From Chersky-265 sp035275285 (lineage in GTDB: Bacteria > Fibrobacterota > Fibrobacteria > UBA11236), in assembly GCA_035275285.1 (NCBI GenBank), contig DATENA010000338.1, positions 1-64,000 of the forward strand: 64,000 nucleotides of DNA. The letters run 5' to 3'. Below the pieces are notes generated by a model. The model did no database searches. It was given only the letters and a program-made list of their open reading frames with translations, and was not told where the DNA came from. This document shows, in pieces, positions 9,261-20,616 of this stretch; the stretch's first letter is position 1, and every line of letters begins with the position of its first letter. Position numbers and translations under genes: made by a program.

Positions 9261-9959
9261 ATGAAAAACGACCTGATGCTGCTCACCCTGCTGTACGCGG
9301 TGGCTTTCACTGCCTTCATAGGCGCCATCAATTCGCGGGGGCCGGCGCGCGTCGCCCTTTCCTACTTCCTGGCCATCCTCACGCTCTGCGCGGCGGTTTT
9401 CCATACCAGCCAGTTCCTGGCCGGGGACGGGCTGCACGGGGACGATGCCGTGGTGGTCGCGCCGCCTCCGCAGCCCCTGGCGCCTCCCGAGCCCGTGGCG
9501 CCCCCGCCCCCGGACACCGCCGCCCTGGCCGCCTCCCAGAACGAAGCCGCCATCGCCGAAGGCAAGAACGAACTCAAGGGAGTCCTGGAGGCCGCGCGCC
9601 GCGTGGCCCGCAGCATGTCCTCCCTGAGCCTGGGCGCCGTGGCGGACATCTCGGACGAGGAATACGAGTCCCTGCAGAACCGGGCCGTGGGATACCTGGC
9701 CGAGGCCCGCCGCGCCAAGGACCGGCTCGCCGCCGCCGCCTCCAAAATCCCGCCCCAATTGAAGGACCCGCAGGATCAATTGGCCAAGGGGCTGGAATCG
9801 CTGGTCTCCTCCGCGTACAACGCCGAGCGTTTTTTCAAATCGGAAAACGACACCGAAGAGAAACAGCATGCCGCGGCCTTCCGCAAGGGCCTGCAGGACG
9901 CCAATGCTTCGTTCAAGAAAGCCGGGACCGCGCTCGGTTCCGAGGAAGCCGGGGAATGA
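9261..9959 (+). CDS. Membrane-anchored protein with proline-rich linker, unknown
   Basis: 232 residues. Two hydrophobic N-terminal segments (about residues 4-20 and 31-48) are followed by a Pro/Ala-rich linker (about 65-90) and a helical soluble region with Ala/Lys/Glu-rich coiled-coil character. ATG at 9261 is preceded by AAGGAGA at a good distance. It is divergent from murD and 55 bp upstream of gcvH. I do not recognise the family. Confidence 0.75.
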   Translation: MKNDLMLLTLLYAVAFTAFIGAINSRGPARVALSYFLAILTLCAAVFHTSQFLAGDGLHGDDAVVVAPPPQPLAPPEPVAPPPPDTAALAASQNEAAIAEGKNELKGVLEAARRVARSMSSLSLGAVADISDEEYESLQNRAVGYLAEARRAKDRLAAAASKIPPQLKDPQDQLAKGLESLVSSAYNAERFFKSENDTEEKQHAAAFRKGLQDANASFKKAGTALGSEEAGE

Positions 9960-10014
9960 CTTCCGCGGCCGTCAGGACTCACAGCCCGCAGCGCGGGCAT
10001 ATTAGGAGGACATG

Positions 10015-10389
10015 ATGTCCCTTGTTCCGGATGGTTTGAAGTACACCAAGGATCACGAATGGGCGAAGCTCGAAGGCGCCGTCGCAACCGTCGGCGTCAC
10101 CGACCACGCCCAACGGGAGCTCGGTGACATCGTCTTCGTGGAATTGCCCAAGGTCGGCGCGAACGTCCAATCGGGCAAAAGCTTCGGCACCATCGAAGCG
10201 GTGAAGACCGTGGCCGAACTGTACGCTCCGGTAACCGGCACGATCACGGAAGTCAACACCGCCCTTTCGGCCGACGCCGGGGTGATCAACCAGGATCCCT
10301 ACGGGACCGGCTGGATCATCAAGGTGAAGGTGGACAAGCCTACCGAAGAAGGCTTGATGGAGCCGGCGGCCTATAAAGCCTTGATCTGA
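10015..10389 (+). CDS. gcvH: Glycine cleavage system H protein
   Basis: 124 residues; lipoyl carrier that shuttles the aminomethyl group between GcvP, GcvT and the dehydrogenase subunit. Begins VPDGLKYTKDHEW and has the lipoylation context GTIEAVKTVAEL with the lysine at about residue 64. Two ATGs are adjacent (10012, 10015); the second is chosen because AGGAGG (10004-10009) is 5 nt before it but only 2 nt before the first. gcvP lies convergently on the other strand; gcvT is not in the window. Confidence 0.96.
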   Translation: MSLVPDGLKYTKDHEWAKLEGAVATVGVTDHAQRELGDIVFVELPKVGANVQSGKSFGTIEAVKTVAELYAPVTGTITEVNTALSADAGVINQDPYGTGWIIKVKVDKPTEEGLMEPAAYKALI

Positions 10390-10396
10390 TGGCCTG

Positions 10397-10432
10397 AGCG
10401 CGCCTGGGGGGCCGGGTGGCTCAGGGCGCGCT
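10397..10432. terminator. Hairpin between convergent gcvH and gcvP
   Basis: AGCGCGCCTG (10397-10406) pairs with CAGGGCGCGCT (10422-10432) with one bulge, between the two stop codons. There is only a short TTT on the gcvH side, so efficiency is uncertain. Confidence 0.45.
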
Positions 10433-10509
10433 TTCCGGCGACGGCAGCCTGGGGCGGTTCCCCGCCGCCCGATATCGGGAGAGAATGGGACGGCGGGCCG
10501 GGAAACGGT

Positions 10510-13413
<2,904 letters not shown>

Positions 13414-13577
13414 CTGTGTGCAAAACCCCTATTGTCCGGTCGGGGATAGGCCCCCGTACGGTTGGGAGCACCGGGAACAATTTTACTAATTTTCGTGCGA
13501 TACCTACAGTCATGGGCCCGGCCGGCGCAAGACGACGGTGGCGGTTGCGGGACTTCAATGCGCAAAGGGAATGGATT

Positions 13578-14585
13578 ATGGGAATCAAGGTCGCGATAAT
13601 GGGCGCCACCGGGGCGGTGGGAACGGAACTTTTGGACATCCTCGCCGATCGGAAATTCCCGATTTCCGAGCTGAGGCTGCTGGCTTCCGCCCGTTCCGCC
13701 GGAAAAACCCTGCAATTCCAGGACGAGGATATCAAGGTCCGGGAATTGACCCATGATTCCTTCAAGGGCATCGATTTGGTGCTGGCCTCCGCCGGCGGCA
13801 AGATCAGCAAGGAATTCGCGCCCTCGGCCGTAAAAGCGGGCGCCGCGGTGGTGGACAACACCTCCCATTTCCGCATGACGGAAGGGGTGCCGCTGGTGAT
13901 CCCGGAGATCAATCCCGAGGACATCTTCAAACACAAGGGCATCATCGCCAATCCCAATTGCTCCACCATCATCATGGCCCTGCCCCTGTGGCCGTTGCAC
14001 AAGCGTTACAAGATCAAGCGCATCGTGGCCGCCACCTACCAGGCCGCCAGCGGCGCCGGCGCCGTGGCCATGGACGAACTGGTGAGCGAAACCGCCGCCT
14101 ACCTCAAGGGGGAGGAGTTCAACCGCACCGTGATCCCCCATCCCTATGCCTTCAATCTCTTCCCCCACAACTCGCCCATGACCGAGAGCGGGTATTGCGA
14201 GGAAGAGATCAAGATGGTCAAGGAAACCCGCAAGATCTTCCACGACGAGGCGATCCGCGTGACCGCGACCTGCGTGCGCGTGCCCGTGCTGCGCGCCCAT
14301 TCGGAGGCCCTCAACGTGGAGTTCGAGCAGGAACCGGACCTCGAAGAGGTTTACAAGCTCCTGGCGGCCGCGGAAGGCGTGGAGGTGATGGAAGACCGCG
14401 CCAAGAACCGCTGGCCCATGCCCCTGGACGCCTCCGGCCGTGACCCGGTGCTGGTGGGCCGCGTGCGCAGGGACGATACCCAACCCAGGACCCTGGACAT
14501 CTGGGTGGTGGGGGACCAGATACGGAAGGGGGCGGCGTTGAACGCGGTGCAGATTGCGGAGAAGCTGTTCAAGACAGGGAAATAA
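13578..14585 (+). CDS. asd: Aspartate-semialdehyde dehydrogenase
   Basis: 335 residues; NADPH-dependent reduction of aspartyl phosphate to the semialdehyde, feeding lysine, diaminopimelate, threonine and methionine. The Rossmann motif GATGAVGTELL is at about residues 9-19, the catalytic cysteine at about 128 in NPNCST, followed by YQAASGAG. HNSPMTESGY and the HSEALNVEFE segment also match. Start at 13578 follows AAAGGGA by 7 nt; in-frame upstream codons lack similarity. With lysA at 16363 it forms a loosely spaced pair for the diaminopimelate/lysine branch. Confidence 0.96.
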   Translation: MGIKVAIMGATGAVGTELLDILADRKFPISELRLLASARSAGKTLQFQDEDIKVRELTHDSFKGIDLVLASAGGKISKEFAPSAVKAGAAVVDNTSHFRMTEGVPLVIPEINPEDIFKHKGIIANPNCSTIIMALPLWPLHKRYKIKRIVAATYQAASGAGAVAMDELVSETAAYLKGEEFNRTVIPHPYAFNLFPHNSPMTESGYCEEEIKMVKETRKIFHDEAIRVTATCVRVPVLRAHSEALNVEFEQEPDLEEVYKLLAAAEGVEVMEDRAKNRWPMPLDASGRDPVLVGRVRRDDTQPRTLDIWVVGDQIRKGAALNAVQIAEKLFKTGK

Positions 14586-14603
14586 GAAGCGGACGGAGAG
14601 ACG

Positions 14604-14626
14604 GCTCCGGAGGCAGACGCCGGAGC
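14604..14626 (+). terminator. Hairpin after asd
   Basis: GCTCCGG (14604-14610) and CCGGAGC (14620-14626) flank a 9-nt loop, 18 nt after the asd stop codon. It is followed by ACATTTC, a poor U-tract. Confidence 0.45.
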
Positions 14627-14690
14627 ACATTTCATGTGCATCCCGTCGGGGGTACAGGCTTATCCCCCGCCGCCGCGGCTTCGCCCTTCG

Positions 14691-14772
14691 GAGTCGGGGG
14701 TCAAGAAAAGAAGAATCCAGCCATTCTTCTTTTCTTAACTCCCGACCCCCGACTCCCTACTCCCGACGGGAC
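14691..14772. repeat. Inverted repeat with ACTCCCG-type heptad units
   Basis: GAGTCGGGGGT (14691-14701) pairs with ACCCCCGACTC (14745-14755), and the inner 14-bp stem AAGAAAAGAAGAAT (14703-14716) pairs perfectly with 14723-14736 around a 6-nt loop. The right side (14738-14767) reads as 7-nt units ACTCCCG, ACCCCCG, ACTCCCT, ACTCCCG. A CCCGTCGGG copy at 14643 and CCCGACGGG at 14763 may be the outer boundary. It lies between asd and a small membrane protein. Confidence 0.75.
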
Positions 14773-14834
14773 GCCGCCCCGAGCACCATCACGTCGGATT
14801 CCACCCCCCCTTGCCCGATCGCCTCTTAGTCTTA

Positions 14835-14863
14835 TTGCCCCCCGCGTTCCGAAACGCTATACT
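14835..14863 (+). promoter_or_regulatory. Promoter with -10 box 6 nt before ATG
   Basis: TTGCCC (14835-14840), 17-bp spacer, TATACT (14858-14863), then six C residues and the ATG at 14870. The start of transcription would fall at or next to the start codon, giving a leaderless message. Confidence 0.5.
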
Positions 14864-14869
14864 CCCCCC

Positions 14870-15085
14870 ATGTCCATCATCCTCGGCCTCTTCATTTTCG
14901 TCCTCGGCCTGTATTTCCTGAGCCTGTTCTTCCAGGTGGCCCGGCTGGAAAAGGTCATGTCGGAATCGGTGACTTTGCTGGAGCGCTACATGATCCTGAA
15001 ATACTCCCTGGGAGACAAGAAAGCCGCGGCCGAAGACGGGGACGCAATCGCAAATCCGGAACCTCATTCTCCAAAACCAGGCTGA
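14870..15085 (+). CDS. Small single-pass membrane protein
   Basis: 71 residues: a strong N-terminal membrane segment (about residues 3-22, LGLFIFVLGLYFLSLFF), a short helical stretch, then a polar Pro-rich tail. No ribosome site precedes the ATG, in line with the leaderless promoter proposed at 14835-14863. Family not recognised; reading-frame quality and the promoter are the support for a real gene. Confidence 0.6.
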   Translation: MSIILGLFIFVLGLYFLSLFFQVARLEKVMSESVTLLERYMILKYSLGDKKAAAEDGDAIANPEPHSPKPG

Positions 15086-15163
15086 GCACCGCATCACTGT
15101 ATTTCCGTGACGGCCATCCGGAAAAGAATCGACCTTTTCTGAACTCCGAAATAACTTATTGTC

Positions 15164-16081
15164 GTGACAAAAATTAAGTTTCGAAAACGCTTCATAAGAT
15201 TAGCGCGATCACCTCTCACTTATGTGGAATGGCTTGGTTCCACAATTGCGACGGCTCTCGGAACTGTTTCGGCAATATACGGTCTCCTTCCAGCCGAACG
15301 GGACAAGGTTATTTTATGGCTAGTCGGTGCGCTTGTCTTTTTTGCGCTCATCAACCTAGCCCTCATCACTCTTTTTAATGCTTACAAGGTGAGATATCGT
15401 CGGGGTCAGCGAACTTATGAAGCAATTCATCGTATTGTAGAGGAAGCGCGAAATTGCCGTAACACCCTGACATCTGAGAACTGTAACCGAGCCATTCGCG
15501 AGATATGTTTCAATCATATCGCCAAGGTGCTCGGTGATTTTTTTGGTCCCACGCCAAAAATCACATTAAAATATGTTCAAAACGATCTGCTTCAATCAAT
15601 GAGGTCAGGGGACCAATTCGGACGGCTTACCACACCAGAAAAGGTGAAGGAAAACGAAGTCTTTGAAAAATTGGTCAAGCATCCCGATAAATTCGGCGCT
15701 CTTTACATAAAGGATATCCGAGATAAACAGGAAGTTTCGCAAATATTCGGAGTCGAGGGCGAGCGCCTCGGACAACGTGCCGAAGGCAAATATCGTACAT
15801 TTATGGCCATTCCCCTTCGTTCCTCAAGATATCAGGATGGACCATTGCCGGTTAAGAACACAATTGGTATGTTAGGCTTCGATTCTATGAAGCCTGGGTC
15901 CTTTGAGGATCTTGAAGAAGAAGATTATCAGGCGCTTTATGCCATCGTAGACATTCTCTCGGAATGCGTTATATACTGGCAGCACAACTCTGGAGCGAAT
16001 AATGGAGAGTCCCAAAGCGGCGGCAACGGTCAGCTACAACCTGACTCTGCCCGAGAGCAAAGTCCTTCTGGCGTTCTTTGA
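15164..16081 (+). CDS. Two-transmembrane protein with GAF-like cytoplasmic domain (AT-rich island)
   Basis: 305 residues. Two membrane segments (about residues 23-42 and 49-70) are followed by a helical linker and a GAF-like sensor domain (about 95-275): YRTFMAIPLRSS, NTIGMLGFDSMKPGSF and LYAIVDILSECV match the order of GAF core strands and last helix. Start is GTG at 15164. The DNA is clearly richer in A+T and uses A/T third positions, unlike the neighbours asd and lysA, so it was probably acquired by transfer. Its 3' end overlaps the next small gene by 80 nt. The organisation (membrane anchor plus ligand-sensing domain, small partner, foreign composition) resembles defence or signalling cassettes, but no effector motif is recognised. 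Confidence 0.75.
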   Translation: MTKIKFRKRFIRLARSPLTYVEWLGSTIATALGTVSAIYGLLPAERDKVILWLVGALVFFALINLALITLFNAYKVRYRRGQRTYEAIHRIVEEARNCRNTLTSENCNRAIREICFNHIAKVLGDFFGPTPKITLKYVQNDLLQSMRSGDQFGRLTTPEKVKENEVFEKLVKHPDKFGALYIKDIRDKQEVSQIFGVEGERLGQRAEGKYRTFMAIPLRSSRYQDGPLPVKNTIGMLGFDSMKPGSFEDLEEEDYQALYAIVDILSECVIYWQHNSGANNGESQSGGNGQLQPDSAREQSPSGVL

Positions 16082-16232
16082 GGAAAAGGCCGATGAGTTC
16101 AGGAAAATGATGGCTCATGGTCCCATCTCGATTGAAATGCAATCTGGAAAGATCATTTCCATTTTCACCTATAGTGATTTTCTGGATTGCTTGGTTCAAT
16201 TGCGCTCTGGCGCCACTTCTATAAAGCTGTAA
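16002..16232 (+). CDS. Small partner of the GAF protein, unknown
   Basis: 76 residues, overlapping the preceding gene by 80 nt in another frame. The sequence has alternating strand/helix character (VSYNLTLPESKVLLAFFEE, then EMQSGKIISIFTYSDFLDCL) and shares the AT-rich composition of the island. It continues 150 nt past the upstream stop as an open frame. No family recognised. It ends 130 bp before lysA, where composition returns to normal. Confidence 0.6.
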   Translation: MESPKAAATVSYNLTLPESKVLLAFFEEKADEFRKMMAHGPISIEMQSGKIISIFTYSDFLDCLVQLRSGATSIKL

Positions 16233-16362
16233 CTCTTCGAGATCTGCTCAGGGAACCGGCCTGAAGCGCCCCGTCGGCGGGCCTCGGCCGATGAGGCGCC
16301 GGGACGCGAAACGCCGTGTTCCCATTGTTTGTTAACTTTCCTCTCCGGAGGAGTCCCCGCTC

Positions 16363-17634
16363 ATGAAGAATCTGGTTTCCCATATCGGCCCGCTGCCGGT
16401 TGAACAATTGGCCAAGGATTTCGGCACGCCCGCCTTCATCTACGAAAAGGCCGTGATCGAGGCGCGCATCGCCGAACTGAAAGCGTTCGAGGTGATCCGT
16501 TTCGCCCAGAAGGCCTGTTCCAACCTGGCCATCCTCGCCTTGATGCGCAAGAACGGGGTGGTGGTGGACGCGGTTTCGGCCGGGGAAATCCACCGGGCCC
16601 TGAAAGCGGGCTACAAGGGGCATTCCGCCGAAGGCGGATCGGTTCCCGGGATCGTCTTCACCGCCGATCTGTTCGACGAGGACGCGGCCAAGATGATCAA
16701 AGAGCACCGCATTCCCGTGAACGTGGGATCGCCGGACATGATCGCCCAGCTCGGCAAGTTCCATCCGGGCGCGGAAGTGACCTTGCGCATCAACCCCGGC
16801 TTCGGCCACGGGCATTCCCGCAAGGTGAACACGGGCGGCAGCTATTCCAAGCACGGGATCTGGCATGCGGACCTGGAAGAGTGCCTGCGCTTGGGCGCGG
16901 AGGCGGGCGTGCACATCCAAGGCCTGCACATGCATATCGGCTCCGGAAGCGATTACCACCATCTGTCCACCGTGTGCGACGCGATGGTGAAGGCGGCCAA
17001 GCGCATGGGGCCCCAACTCAAGGTGATCAGCGCCGGCGGCGGCCTGCCCATTCCTTATCGCAAGGAGCAGGCGCGCATCGACATCGCCGCCTATCATGGG
17101 CTGTGGGACAAGGCCCGCAAGGCCATCGAAAAGGAGGTGGGCCATCCCGTGGCGCTGGAAGTGGAGCCGGGGCGCTACCTGGTCGCCGAATCCTGCTCCT
17201 TGCTGACCCAGATCCGGTCGGTGAAGAATTCCGGCGGCAACCGCTTCTACCTGGTGGACGCGGGCTTCGACACCCTGGTCCGGCCCGCCATGTACGGCGC
17301 GTACCACGAGATTTCCATCTGCCCGGCGGACGGCCGCACGGTGGACAATGCGCTCGACACCATCGTGGCCGGCCCCCTGTGCGAATCCGGGGACGTGTTC
17401 ACCCAGGAAGAAGGCGGAGTGGTCACCACCCGCAAACTGCCCGAGGCGGTGGTGGGGGATTACCTGATCCTCCACGATGCGGGCGCGTACGGCGCGGCCA
17501 TGTCCTCGAACTACAATACCCGCAAACTGGCGGCGGAAGTCCTGATCCAAGAGCACGGGACGGACGTGATCCGGGAACGCCAGACATTCGACGCCATCCT
17601 GCAATTCGAGCGGGTGCCGGCGAACCTGTCCTGA
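16363..17634 (+). CDS. lysA: Diaminopimelate decarboxylase
   Basis: 423 residues; PLP-dependent fold-type III decarboxylation of meso-diaminopimelate to L-lysine. RFAQKACSN carries the PLP lysine at about residue 50 and resembles the E. coli-type enzyme; HMHIGSGS, SAGGGLPIPY, EVEPGRYLV and the active-site CESGDVF block follow in the right order. GGAGGAG lies about 9 nt before the ATG. It probably has its own promoter in 16233-16362, after the AT-rich island. Confidence 0.95.
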   Translation: MKNLVSHIGPLPVEQLAKDFGTPAFIYEKAVIEARIAELKAFEVIRFAQKACSNLAILALMRKNGVVVDAVSAGEIHRALKAGYKGHSAEGGSVPGIVFTADLFDEDAAKMIKEHRIPVNVGSPDMIAQLGKFHPGAEVTLRINPGFGHGHSRKVNTGGSYSKHGIWHADLEECLRLGAEAGVHIQGLHMHIGSGSDYHHLSTVCDAMVKAAKRMGPQLKVISAGGGLPIPYRKEQARIDIAAYHGLWDKARKAIEKEVGHPVALEVEPGRYLVAESCSLLTQIRSVKNSGGNRFYLVDAGFDTLVRPAMYGAYHEISICPADGRTVDNALDTIVAGPLCESGDVFTQEEGGVVTTRKLPEAVVGDYLILHDAGAYGAAMSSNYNTRKLAAEVLIQEHGTDVIRERQTFDAILQFERVPANLS

Positions 17635-17960
17635 CCCGCTTTCCCCGCCCGGTCCGGGAGGGGTCCAGTAACGGGTACGTTACCTGCAAGGCGGTTTTCC
17701 GGGGAAACGGCTTCCCGGCGCGCCGGAGGCCCCTTCGCATCCCCTGGCCGCTTCCCGTAACGCGCGGAGGACCGAGGCGCAAGCGGTTTCGTTTTTATTT
17801 GCACCCTCGCGTTTCTTGGGAGCCGGGGCCGGGGATTCCTCCGGCTCCCCCGGCAATTCTCCGGATTCCCGCAACGGGAATCCGGGCGGTGGATCCATGC
17901 GCGGATCGGTGCGCATCCCCGGGCCGCTTCCGAAGGACCAAAGAGGGAGGAAAGTTCCCG
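17635..17960. other. Gene-free interval with hairpins after lysA
   Basis: No convincing coding frame. Two strong inverted repeats: GGGAGCCGG (17818-17826) with CCGGCTCCC (17841-17849), and GGATTCCCG-CAA-CGGGAATCC (17863-17883), a perfect 9-bp stem with a 3-nt loop. A TAACG-GGTA-CGTTA palindrome lies near 17672. Any of these could end lysA transcription, but U-tracts are absent. Confidence 0.5.
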
Positions 17961-17988
17961 TTGAGTTTTGCCCGCGGTTCCCTATTAT
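17961..17988 (+). promoter_or_regulatory. Promoter with -10 box 7 nt before ATG
   Basis: TTGAGT (17961-17966), 16-bp spacer, TATTAT (17983-17988), 7 nt, then the ATG at 17996. A leaderless transcript is predicted. Confidence 0.5.
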
Positions 17989-17995
17989 AAGGTCC

Positions 17996-18388
17996 ATGCT
18001 CACCTTGACCATCACCTTCGCCGCCTTCTGCCTGATCCTGGGGCTCAGCTTCTACCGGAAATACGAGGCGCGCCTGCGCTCGGAAGCCCAGAACACCTTG
18101 CGCTACAGCCGCATCGCGGACTATTTCGGCCGCCCGATCCTGCTGACCTTCGAATACCGGCTGTATGAGAACCAGGCTCCCTCCCTGATGGAGGCCGACG
18201 TGGACGAAATCTACCATTACGGCCGCGATTATTTCCTCAAGGGCTATTCGCCCGACGGGAAGCGTTGCCGGATCTACAAGTGGAGCCGCATTTCCAATCC
18301 GCGGATCCGCTACGATGGACGATACCTGGATTCCCTGGAAGCCTTGTTCCTGGCGGCCGAGAATGGCGGTCCCCGGGCCGCGGCTTGA
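17996..18388 (+). CDS. Small membrane-anchored protein, unknown
   Basis: 130 residues: an N-terminal membrane segment (about residues 1-17) followed by a basic helical region and a mixed alpha/beta domain rich in Tyr/Arg (YHYGRDYFLKGYSPDGKRCRIYKWSRI is split here only as a description of the Tyr/Lys/Arg-rich stretch near residues 72-95). That stretch resembles the small WYL/transcription-associated type of domain that begins with a YFLKGY-like strand, but I cannot assign a family. It stands alone between lysA and an unrelated small gene, with a promoter candidate immediately before it. Confidence 0.65.
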   Translation: MLTLTITFAAFCLILGLSFYRKYEARLRSEAQNTLRYSRIADYFGRPILLTFEYRLYENQAPSLMEADVDEIYHYGRDYFLKGYSPDGKRCRIYKWSRISNPRIRYDGRYLDSLEALFLAAENGGPRAAA

Positions 18389-18390
18389 GC

Positions 18391-18412
18391 GGATTTTGGC
18401 AATGCCAAATCC
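18391..18412 (+). terminator. Hairpin 2 nt after the preceding stop codon
   Basis: GGATTT-T-GGC, AAT loop, GCC-AAATCC (18391-18412). Stem is moderately stable; no U-run follows. Confidence 0.4.
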
Positions 18413-18565
18413 AACCAAGTCGGGATAATAGTTGACAATCCCTTGACGCCGGCGCGGATTGGCGCCGAATCGAGGCGCTTGGTTTTGGGATCGTAAATTG
18501 CTTGTATCTCCCGTTACGGTACCGGGTAAAGGTACCCGGACCGGCGTCCCGGTCGAGGAGGGTCC

Positions 18566-18766
18566 ATGGAAAACGAAGATCAGGAGTTCTGGAAAGCCCT
18601 GCTGATGAACCGGAACCTGCGTTCCAGGTTCATCCGGGACCTGGAGATCCAGTCCATCGTGAGCCGGTCGGCCGAGGATCTGGCCATCCGGTATCATGAA
18701 GAGGAAATGCTGCCCCGCAAGGCCGCCATGACCGCTCAAAGGGCCGCTACCAGCCGCAGCTGGTAA
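18566..18766 (+). CDS. Small charged protein, unknown
   Basis: 66 residues, acidic/basic and helical, no membrane segment. A strong GAGGAGG lies a few bases before the ATG, which is the main support for translation. Its last 31 nt overlap the 3' end of the minus-strand gene 18736-20532. Upstream, CCGGGTA and TACCCGG (around 18520-18540) form a hairpin in the leader. No family recognised. Confidence 0.5.
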   Translation: MENEDQEFWKALLMNRNLRSRFIRDLEIQSIVSRSAEDLAIRYHEEEMLPRKAAMTAQRAATSRSW

Positions 18767-20532
18767 CCCATATCGCTTGCCGCCCCCTCCCGGGTCCAAG
18801 GCAAGCGCAGGGTCTGCTCCACCTTGACCCCCTTTTCCGCCCACCATCCGTGCCTTACGTCCAGCCTTAGGTAACGCCCGGGTTTCCGCACGTCCCCGGC
18901 CAGGATTTCCGCCGCCCAGGCCGCCGTCCCCTTGCGTTCGCAGGTCAGGCTCAGAGGCGCGGGCCGGGATCCGGAATAGCCCCCGCCCTTCCAGGTGAAC
19001 GCCGCCTTGGCAAGCCAGGGCCCCGACCGCCGGGTCAGGCTCTGGCCCCAGCCGCCCCATCCCCCGTCTTCGCCGTCATGCGGCAATCCCATGCTTCCGG
19101 GCGGTCCGGGCCGGCGGAAGGCCACCGTGCTCCCGGCCTCGTGGGTCCATTCTTCCAGGGTCTGGATCCACGCCAGTCCCCCCTCCCCGGCCAGCAATCC
19201 CCGGTTCAGGGACCATCCGGCCGCGCCGCTTCCCTGTACGTCCGCGCGAAAACCGGCCAGGGAAACCACGGGCAGGCGGGAGCGGACCGAAAGGCCGCCT
19301 TCCCCGCGGCCAGGCAGGATCCAGCGGCCCTCCAGGGTATCGCGCAGGTAACCCCTGGGGGATTGCAGGGGGTTGGCCCAGGCCGCGCTGGCCTGCCGGG
19401 CCTGCAGCCGCCACCCGCCGGAATCGGGATCCCGGGCGGATAGGAAGGCGTCCAGGTAGGCCCCTACCGCGGCATTGCGGGAGGGGGAATGGGTCCAGGA
19501 TCCGGCCGCGCCCAGCTTCCAGAGGATCCCGTCCTCCCCCCGGCCCTGCAGGCCCGCTCCCGCCACCTTCACTTCCATAGGGGCGCCGGAGGCGGGCTCG
19601 AAGCGCTGGAAGGCCGTCTGCAGGCGGAAATCGGAGCGGCTTCCGCGCCTGGCCAGGCCGGCGGTAAAGAGCGAGGCATCCCGTCTTTCCCCGGCCGCGG
19701 AGCCGCCGCGTTGCAAGCGGTTCCAGGTCCCCGCCGCCTCCAGGGTCCAAGCGCCCGCCCGGCCGCGCAGTCCCAGGCCGTCCAGGGCGGCTTGCGGGGA
19801 AAAGAACGCCCCGTCCGCTCCGGAGGTTCCCGACCACCCGGCGTAGAAACGGTTGCCGGCCACGAAAGCCAGGCGCGTATCCGTAAGGGAGGCATGGAGG
19901 TGCCCCGCATGGACGGAAAACCTGCCGTTGCCCAGGCTCGCATAGCGCAAGTAGGGACGATAGTCCCGCAGGGAAAGGCGCGCGGCCGCGCCCGGCAGCG
20001 AGCCTTCGCCTTGGAACAGGGGCGCCGGCGCGCCGGCGCCGGGATCCTGCCTGGGCCGCACGGATTGGGCGGCCAGCAAACGGGCCCGGGGAGCCCCCCG
20101 GCCCTTTCCGGCGCCGGGTCCGGGCGGCGGAAGGGCGTCAAGAGTATCCTGCAGGTTACCTTGGCTCCCTTCCCCTCCCCGCCTCCCGCCTCCCTCCGCC
20201 CCGGGCGGTTCCGGGCAGGCCTCCGCCAGGGCTTCCCGCACGTCCCGCCAGCGCGGCTCGGCGTCCGGAAAGCCTGCTTCCCGGAGTTCCGGCAGCTCCC
20301 GCCAAGCCTCGCACCCCCCGTCGCCCCCCTCCGCGAGCAGGTCCAGCAAGGCGTCGTAGGCTTCCTGCCCCGCCAATCCGGAGGATATCCGGTCCCGGAG
20401 GATTTCCAGGGCCGCTTCCGCTTCCGGCGAATAGGCCCGCGCGGCCGGGGACAGGAACAGAATCCCCAGGCCCGAAAGACGGAGAATCAGGCGCAAAACC
20501 GGGAGTATTTGAGGTTTGTGGGAATTATTCAA
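18736..20532 (-). CDS. Secreted protein with barrel-like C-terminal region
   Basis: About 598 residues from a TTG at 20532. A hydrophobic signal region (LPVLRLILRLSGLGILFLSPAARA region, about residues 8-32) precedes a helical segment (to ~150) with Ala/Leu/Glu repeats, then ~400 residues of alternating strands rich in Gly, Trp, Arg and Tyr that suit an outer-membrane barrel, ending YQLRLVAAL. Start codon choice is uncertain: no ATG is placed before the signal peptide without adding ~15 unlikely residues. It is divergent from the kinase-like gene at 20617 (85 bp apart). Confidence 0.6.
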   Translation of the reverse strand: MNNSHKPQILPVLRLILRLSGLGILFLSPAARAYSPEAEAALEILRDRISSGLAGQEAYDALLDLLAEGGDGGCEAWRELPELREAGFPDAEPRWRDVREALAEACPEPPGAEGGGRRGGEGSQGNLQDTLDALPPPGPGAGKGRGAPRARLLAAQSVRPRQDPGAGAPAPLFQGEGSLPGAAARLSLRDYRPYLRYASLGNGRFSVHAGHLHASLTDTRLAFVAGNRFYAGWSGTSGADGAFFSPQAALDGLGLRGRAGAWTLEAAGTWNRLQRGGSAAGERRDASLFTAGLARRGSRSDFRLQTAFQRFEPASGAPMEVKVAGAGLQGRGEDGILWKLGAAGSWTHSPSRNAAVGAYLDAFLSARDPDSGGWRLQARQASAAWANPLQSPRGYLRDTLEGRWILPGRGEGGLSVRSRLPVVSLAGFRADVQGSGAAGWSLNRGLLAGEGGLAWIQTLEEWTHEAGSTVAFRRPGPPGSMGLPHDGEDGGWGGWGQSLTRRSGPWLAKAAFTWKGGGYSGSRPAPLSLTCERKGTAAWAAEILAGDVRKPGRYLRLDVRHGWWAEKGVKVEQTLRLPWTREGAASDMGYQLRLVAAL

Positions 20533-20616
20533 ATCTTGCCGCTTTCGGTATCCAGCCTCTAAGATTGGGAAAGTTAAGCCCGGCCTTCCGCGCGAACTGG
20601 AACGGTTGTCACAGAG

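Noticed and set aside
13414..13577. Glycine riboswitch before gcvP
   Set aside because: No paired aptamer-like conserved core was recognised in this short divergent interval.
16233..16362. Lysine riboswitch before lysA
   Set aside because: Interval of 130 bp is too short for the aptamer and lacks its conserved stems.
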